Positions 6,213 to 7,784 of a DNA stretch of 7,784 bases are shown here, one piece after another. The DNA lies in the NCBI GenBank assembly GCA_019115725.1, contig DXCY01000303.1, forward strand, positions 1 to 7,784, in the 5' to 3' direction. Position 1 is the first letter of the stretch. Every line of letters starts with the position of its first letter. The notes beneath the pieces are model-generated. The model did no database searches, was not told where the DNA came from, and saw nothing but the letters and a program-made list of their open reading frames with translations. A program made the position numbers and the translations under genes. This stretch comes from Candidatus Luteimonas excrementigallinarum. Its GTDB lineage: Bacteria > Pseudomonadota > Gammaproteobacteria > Xanthomonadales > Xanthomonadaceae.

Positions 6213-7637
6213 TCAGGTGGCGATGCAGACGTTGCGCGGCGCGGTGTAGAAGCGCATGGCTTCCAGCCCGCCCTCGCGGCCCAGGCCGGATTGGCCCATC
6301 CCGCCGAAGGGCGTGCGCAGGTCGCGCTGCAGCCAGGTGTTGATCCAGACCATGCCCGCCCGCAGCCCGGCACCCATTCGGTGCGCGCGGGCCAGATCGC
6401 GGGTCCACACCGAGGCGGACAGGCCGTAGTGGCCGGCATTGGCCAGCGCCAGTGCCTGCTGATCGTCGTCGAACGCCTGCAGGGTGACCACCGGGCCGAA
6501 GATCTCTTCCAGGTTGGTGCTGCTGTCGGGGCCCAGCCCCTCGATCACCGTGGGGGTGACGAACCAGCCCGGGCGGTCGAGGGCATCGCCGCCGCAGAGG
6601 ATGCGGCCGCCTTCCTCGCGGGCGCGCTCGATCGCCGTGGTCACCTTGTCGAAGTGGGCCTGGGACACCAGTGGACCGAGGTGGGTGTCTTCGTCCAGCG
6701 GATTGCCCGGCTTCAGGCTGCGTGCACGCGCCACGAAGGCATCGCGGAATGCCGGGTAGGTGGCACGCTCCACCAGGATCCGGGATCCGCACAGGCAGAT
6801 CTGCCCGGAATTCTGGAACGCGGAGCGGAGCAAGGTGTCCAGGTGTACCTGCCAGTCCGAATCGGCGAATACCAGGGTCGGGTTCTTGCCGCCCAGTTCC
6901 AGGGACACCTTCTTCAACAGCGGTCCGGCGACGCCGGCGATGCGCCGGCCCACCGCCGTGCTGCCGGTGAAGGACACCGCCTGCACCGCATCGTGGCGGA
7001 CGATTGATTCGCCCACTTCCGGGCCGCCGCCGTGGACGATGTTGAGCACGCCCGCCGGCAGGCCGGCTTCGCGGGCCAGTTCGCCGAACATGGCGGCGGT
7101 GGCGGGGGTCACTTCGGACGGCTTGGCCACCACTGTGTTGCCGGCGGCCAGTGCCGGCGCGATCTTCCAGGTGAACAGGTACAGCGGCAGGTTCCAGGGC
7201 GAGATGGTGCCCACCACGCCCAGCGGCTGGCGCAGGGTGTAGTTGAGCCCGGCCTCGCCGTGGTGCGACTCGCTGGAGAACTGGGTGGCGGCGTGGGCGA
7301 AGAAGCGCAGGTTGGACACCGCGCGCGGGATCTCGGCGTCGCGGGCCAGGGCCAGCGGCTTGCCGCCGTTGCGGGCCTCGACCCGGGCAAACTCATCGAT
7401 ACGCGCTTCCAGCGCCGTGGCCAGCCGCTCCAGGTGCGCCGCGCGCTCGCTGTTGCGCAGGCCCGACCATGCGGGGAAGGCGGCCTGCGCGGCGTTGACC
7501 GCATCATCCACATCGCGGGCGTCACCCGCAGCCACCTCGGCCCAGGCCTCGCCGGAGGAGGGGTCGAACACCTCCAGCCAGCTTCCGCCGGCGGGTTCGC
7601 GGACCTCGCCATCGATGAAGTGTGCAAACCGGCGCAT
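6213..7637 (-). CDS. nbaE: 2-aminomuconate-6-semialdehyde dehydrogenase
   Basis: This NAD-dependent aldehyde dehydrogenase of 474 aa oxidises 2-aminomuconate semialdehyde to 2-aminomuconate. Motifs in order are the N-terminal FIDGE (7-11), SPWNLPLYLFTWKIAPALAAGN (146-167, with the oxyanion Asn149), the nucleotide-binding FTGSTAVG (223-230), LELGGKNP (246-253, general base Glu247), GQICLCGSR (278-286, nucleophile Cys281), EEIFGPV (377-383) and the C-terminal PFGGMGQSGLGREGG (443-457). The CLC arrangement and the R-GG segment occur in the 2-aminomuconate/2-hydroxymuconate semialdehyde subgroup. Sequence alone does not exclude 2-hydroxymuconate semialdehyde, but the neighbouring dioxygenase, ACMSD and aminomuconate deaminase point to the amino compound. 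It is the first gene of the train. The ATG has no Shine-Dalgarno, but a -10 hexamer sits so close that the mRNA probably starts on the ATG itself. Confidence 0.92.
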   Translation of the reverse strand: MRRFAHFIDGEVREPAGGSWLEVFDPSSGEAWAEVAAGDARDVDDAVNAAQAAFPAWSGLRNSERAAHLERLATALEARIDEFARVEARNGGKPLALARDAEIPRAVSNLRFFAHAATQFSSESHHGEAGLNYTLRQPLGVVGTISPWNLPLYLFTWKIAPALAAGNTVVAKPSEVTPATAAMFGELAREAGLPAGVLNIVHGGGPEVGESIVRHDAVQAVSFTGSTAVGRRIAGVAGPLLKKVSLELGGKNPTLVFADSDWQVHLDTLLRSAFQNSGQICLCGSRILVERATYPAFRDAFVARARSLKPGNPLDEDTHLGPLVSQAHFDKVTTAIERAREEGGRILCGGDALDRPGWFVTPTVIEGLGPDSSTNLEEIFGPVVTLQAFDDDQQALALANAGHYGLSASVWTRDLARAHRMGAGLRAGMVWINTWLQRDLRTPFGGMGQSGLGREGGLEAMRFYTAPRNVCIAT

Positions 7638-7675
7638 CCGGGGATTCTACCCGCCCGTGCATCGGCCGCGTCGGC
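7638..7675 (-). promoter_or_regulatory. Putative sigma-70-type promoter giving a leaderless transcript
   Basis: On the minus strand TAGAAT (7649-7644) matches five of six bases of the TATAAT consensus. Exactly six bases (CCCCGG) separate it from the ATG at 7637, which places the expected transcription start on the A of the start codon. No Shine-Dalgarno is present, which fits a leaderless mRNA. The -35 region is poor: CCGACG shares only GAC with TTGACA at a long 19-nt spacing and overlaps the palindromic repeat at 7670-7689. An activator may therefore be needed. This is a prediction from pattern only. Confidence 0.45.
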
Positions 7676-7695
7676 CGCGCAGGGCCGACCTACGG
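7670..7695 (-). repeat. GTAG-headed REP-like palindrome, copy 1
   Basis: Arms GTCGGCC (7670-7676) and GGCCGAC (7683-7689) form a perfect 7-bp stem around the six-base loop GCGCAG. On the minus strand the hairpin is preceded by the head GTAG. This architecture resembles the GTAG-headed REP elements (SMAG type) abundant in Stenotrophomonas and mobilised by RAYT (TnpA-REP) proteins. It lies directly upstream of the putative promoter. Confidence 0.75.
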
Positions 7696-7708
7696 ATGGG
7701 GGCACGCA

Positions 7709-7734
7709 GTCGGCCGCGCAGGGTCGACCTACGG
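7709..7734 (-). repeat. GTAG-headed REP-like palindrome, copy 2
   Basis: This repeats copy 1 over 26 bases with a single mismatch (T at 7724 for C at 7685), offset by 39 nt. The mismatch turns one stem pair into a G-T wobble. It has the same orientation as copy 1, with the GTAG head on the minus strand. Confidence 0.75.
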
Positions 7735-7748
7735 TGTGGAGGCGTCGC

Positions 7749-7776
7749 GTAGGTCGGGGCTACGCCCCCGACGGCT
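7749..7776 (+). repeat. GTAG-headed REP-like palindrome, copy 3, inverted
   Basis: The GTAG head (7749-7752) is followed by arms GTCGGGG (7753-7759) and CCCCGAC (7766-7772) around the loop CTACGC. It is oriented opposite to copies 1 and 2, so its head faces that of copy 2, as in paired REP arrangements (REPIN/BIME-like). The stem bases differ from copies 1 and 2, suggesting a second subfamily. Confidence 0.7.
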
Positions 7777-7784
7777 CCTGGCAC

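Noticed and set aside
7662..7679. Tandem 9-mer TCGGCCGCG x2 near the promoter
   Set aside because: Its second unit is part of palindrome copy 1. Two units of a GC-rich 9-mer are not enough to argue for an operator or independent repeat.

Overview
The window is high-GC bacterial DNA holding one uninterrupted minus-strand gene train. It runs from a short repeat-rich leader (7638-7784) through nine genes to the left edge. Sequence resemblance of the genes (especially Kmo) and GTAG-headed palindromic repeats like those of Stenotrophomonas suggest a gammaproteobacterium of the Xanthomonadaceae/Lysobacteraceae (Stenotrophomonas, Lysobacter, Luteimonas or a relative). This placement is an inference.

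In transcription order the genes are: 2-aminomuconate semialdehyde dehydrogenase (7637-6213), type II beta-carbonic anhydrase (6185-5523), RidA-family 2-aminomuconate deaminase (5522-5085), 3-hydroxyanthranilate 3,4-dioxygenase (5066-4515), ACMS decarboxylase (4497-3472), a 5-carboxymethyl-2-hydroxymuconate isomerase-like tautomerase (3465-3085), kynureninase (3088-1796), kynurenine 3-monooxygenase (1803 or 1815 to 418), and the first 140 codons of exonuclease I (sbcB, 421 to the left edge). Gaps are 0-27 nt and several stop/start codons overlap, so this looks like one operon.

Together the enzymes convert L-kynurenine to 3-hydroxykynurenine, 3-hydroxyanthranilate (plus alanine), 2-amino-3-carboxymuconate semialdehyde (ACMS), 2-aminomuconate semialdehyde, 2-aminomuconate and finally 2-oxo-3-hexenedioate (4-oxalocrotonate). 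This is the oxidative tryptophan/kynurenine catabolic route rather than only the quinolinate/NAD branch. Tryptophan 2,3-dioxygenase, kynurenine formamidase and the lower steps from 4-oxalocrotonate to pyruvate and acetyl-CoA are absent here. Gene order is nearly the reverse of reaction order. Two genes are not standard pathway members: the carbonic anhydrase, which could handle the CO2 released by ACMSD, and the tautomerase, which could act on the pathway's end product.

The most interesting non-coding structure is a family of GTAG-headed palindromes. Three lie upstream of the first gene, abutting a probable leaderless promoter. A fourth, shortened by 4 nt, forms the stop codon and last residues of the dioxygenase gene and sits just before the ACMSD start. 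No RNA genes, CRISPR arrays, insertion sequences or regulator genes were seen. There is no gene-free stretch over 300 bases.
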